Below, piece by piece: positions 63,698 to 64,000 of a stretch of DNA of 64,000 bases; position 1 is the stretch's first letter, and the number at the start of each line of letters is the position of its first letter. Made by a program: the position numbers and the translations under genes. Under the pieces are notes generated by a model. It did not search any database. It saw nothing but the letters and a program-made list of their open reading frames with translations, and was not told the origin of the DNA. The DNA is from an uncultured Aquimarina sp. (GTDB taxonomy: Bacteria; Bacteroidota; Bacteroidia; Flavobacteriales; Flavobacteriaceae), in the NCBI GenBank assembly GCA_947498775.1, contig CANMLL010000015.1:1-64000 (forward strand), given 5' to 3'.

Positions 63698-64000
63698 ATG
63701 AGTATTACAGAGAAGATAATTGACTTTCAGAATAAAGCCGAAAAAGAATTTGAGAATAAAAAAAACATAGCTACTCTTTTTAAATACCTACTAGCAATGG
63801 TTACTTTTTTTAGTTCCACAATTTTTGCAGCATTTACATTGCCTTTTAGATACCTTTTTAAACAGTTATCTACAAAAAAGAATCATTCTCAGATTTATAT
63901 AGGGAATAATAAAAATATAGATAGTCTATTAAAAAAAGAGGAATTAGTTTTGATTGATTTCTGGGCAGAATGGTGCGGACCTTGCATAATGATGAATTCG
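63698..64000 (+). CDS. membrane-anchored thioredoxin-like protein, partial
   Basis: The first 101 codons only; the window ends inside the gene. A transmembrane helix lies at about 30-52 (LLAMVTFFSSTIFAAFTLPF). The thioredoxin domain starts near 83 (LVLIDFWAEWCGPC), with the CGPC active site at about 94-97. The fold should face either side of the inner membrane; the short lysine-rich N-terminus suggests N-in, so the domain would be periplasmic. It lies 63 bp after the guanine deaminase gene. Confidence 0.85.
   Translation, partial: MSITEKIIDFQNKAEKEFENKKNIATLFKYLLAMVTFFSSTIFAAFTLPFRYLFKQLSTKKNHSQIYIGNNKNIDSLLKKEELVLIDFWAEWCGPCIMMNS

Noticed and set aside
1..64000. CRISPR arrays, tRNA or rRNA genes, replication origin
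   Set aside because: No regularly spaced short repeats, no tRNA cloverleaf or rRNA stretch, and no DnaA-box cluster was seen. The tandem repeats at 1.5-4.2 kb are coding.

Overview
The window looks like chromosome of a marine-type member of the Flavobacteriaceae (Bacteroidota), possibly close to Aquimarina. The DNA is AT-rich, Shine-Dalgarno sequences are weak, several starts are preceded by TAnnTTTG-like -7 boxes, one secreted amidase carries a type IX secretion C-terminal domain, and the gene set (TonB receptor, DUF6443/RHS proteins, TPR-AraC regulators, split LanB lanthipeptide genes, DUF4136 lipoprotein) is typical of that family. The genus is inference.

1-8.4 kb: two adjacent minus-strand exported RHS-type proteins. 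The upstream one has 1993 residues and ends in ten PKD-like repeats instead of an RHS core and toxin. A DUF6443/RHS protein follows it and runs off the window. Two small genes lie upstream, one a winged-helix-like HTH.

8.5-16.5 kb: plus-strand island with a TPR-membrane-AraC regulator, an orphan 45-residue Gly-Gly leader peptide, a secreted S8 protease, a decayed gene, a prolyl-oligopeptidase lipoprotein and a DinB-like protein.

16.5-27 kb: a minus-strand class I lanthipeptide cluster. Read 5' to 3' it holds a second TPR-membrane-AraC regulator, three precursor genes (one frameshifted in its leader), a frameshifted LanC, an intact LanC, and a LanB split into glutamylation and elimination proteins. 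An LCAT-like hydrolase follows. There is no transporter in the cluster. Intergenic hairpin repeats flank it; one is found again, inverted, at 32.3 kb.

27-54.5 kb: mostly ordinary chromosome. It holds TfoX and VOC proteins, a secreted PGRP amidase, a sodium/solute symporter, the recO-TonB receptor-HAD group, glutamate dehydrogenase, a cystathionine gamma-synthase-type enzyme, lipoproteins, an ArsC-like reductase with an EamA transporter, two AraC regulators, an SDR, bestrophin and a YheT-type hydrolase. A 190-bp element with 19-bp perfect inverted ends lies at 39.8 kb.

55-64 kb: a deletion has joined the start of an amino-acid permease to the end of a cyclase-family gene. Next come xanthine dehydrogenase genes (xdhA, xdhB), a small membrane protein, xdhC and a guanine-deaminase-like gene. 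A decayed IS1595-type element of about 2.3 kb, carrying a KilA-N gene and a small coiled-coil gene, sits between the membrane protein gene and xdhC, apparently splitting a purine catabolism operon. A membrane-anchored thioredoxin-like gene is cut by the window end.

Several genes carry single-base frameshifts, two of them in A/T homopolymers inside the lanthipeptide cluster. Real decay, phase variation and sequencing error cannot be told apart from this sequence alone.
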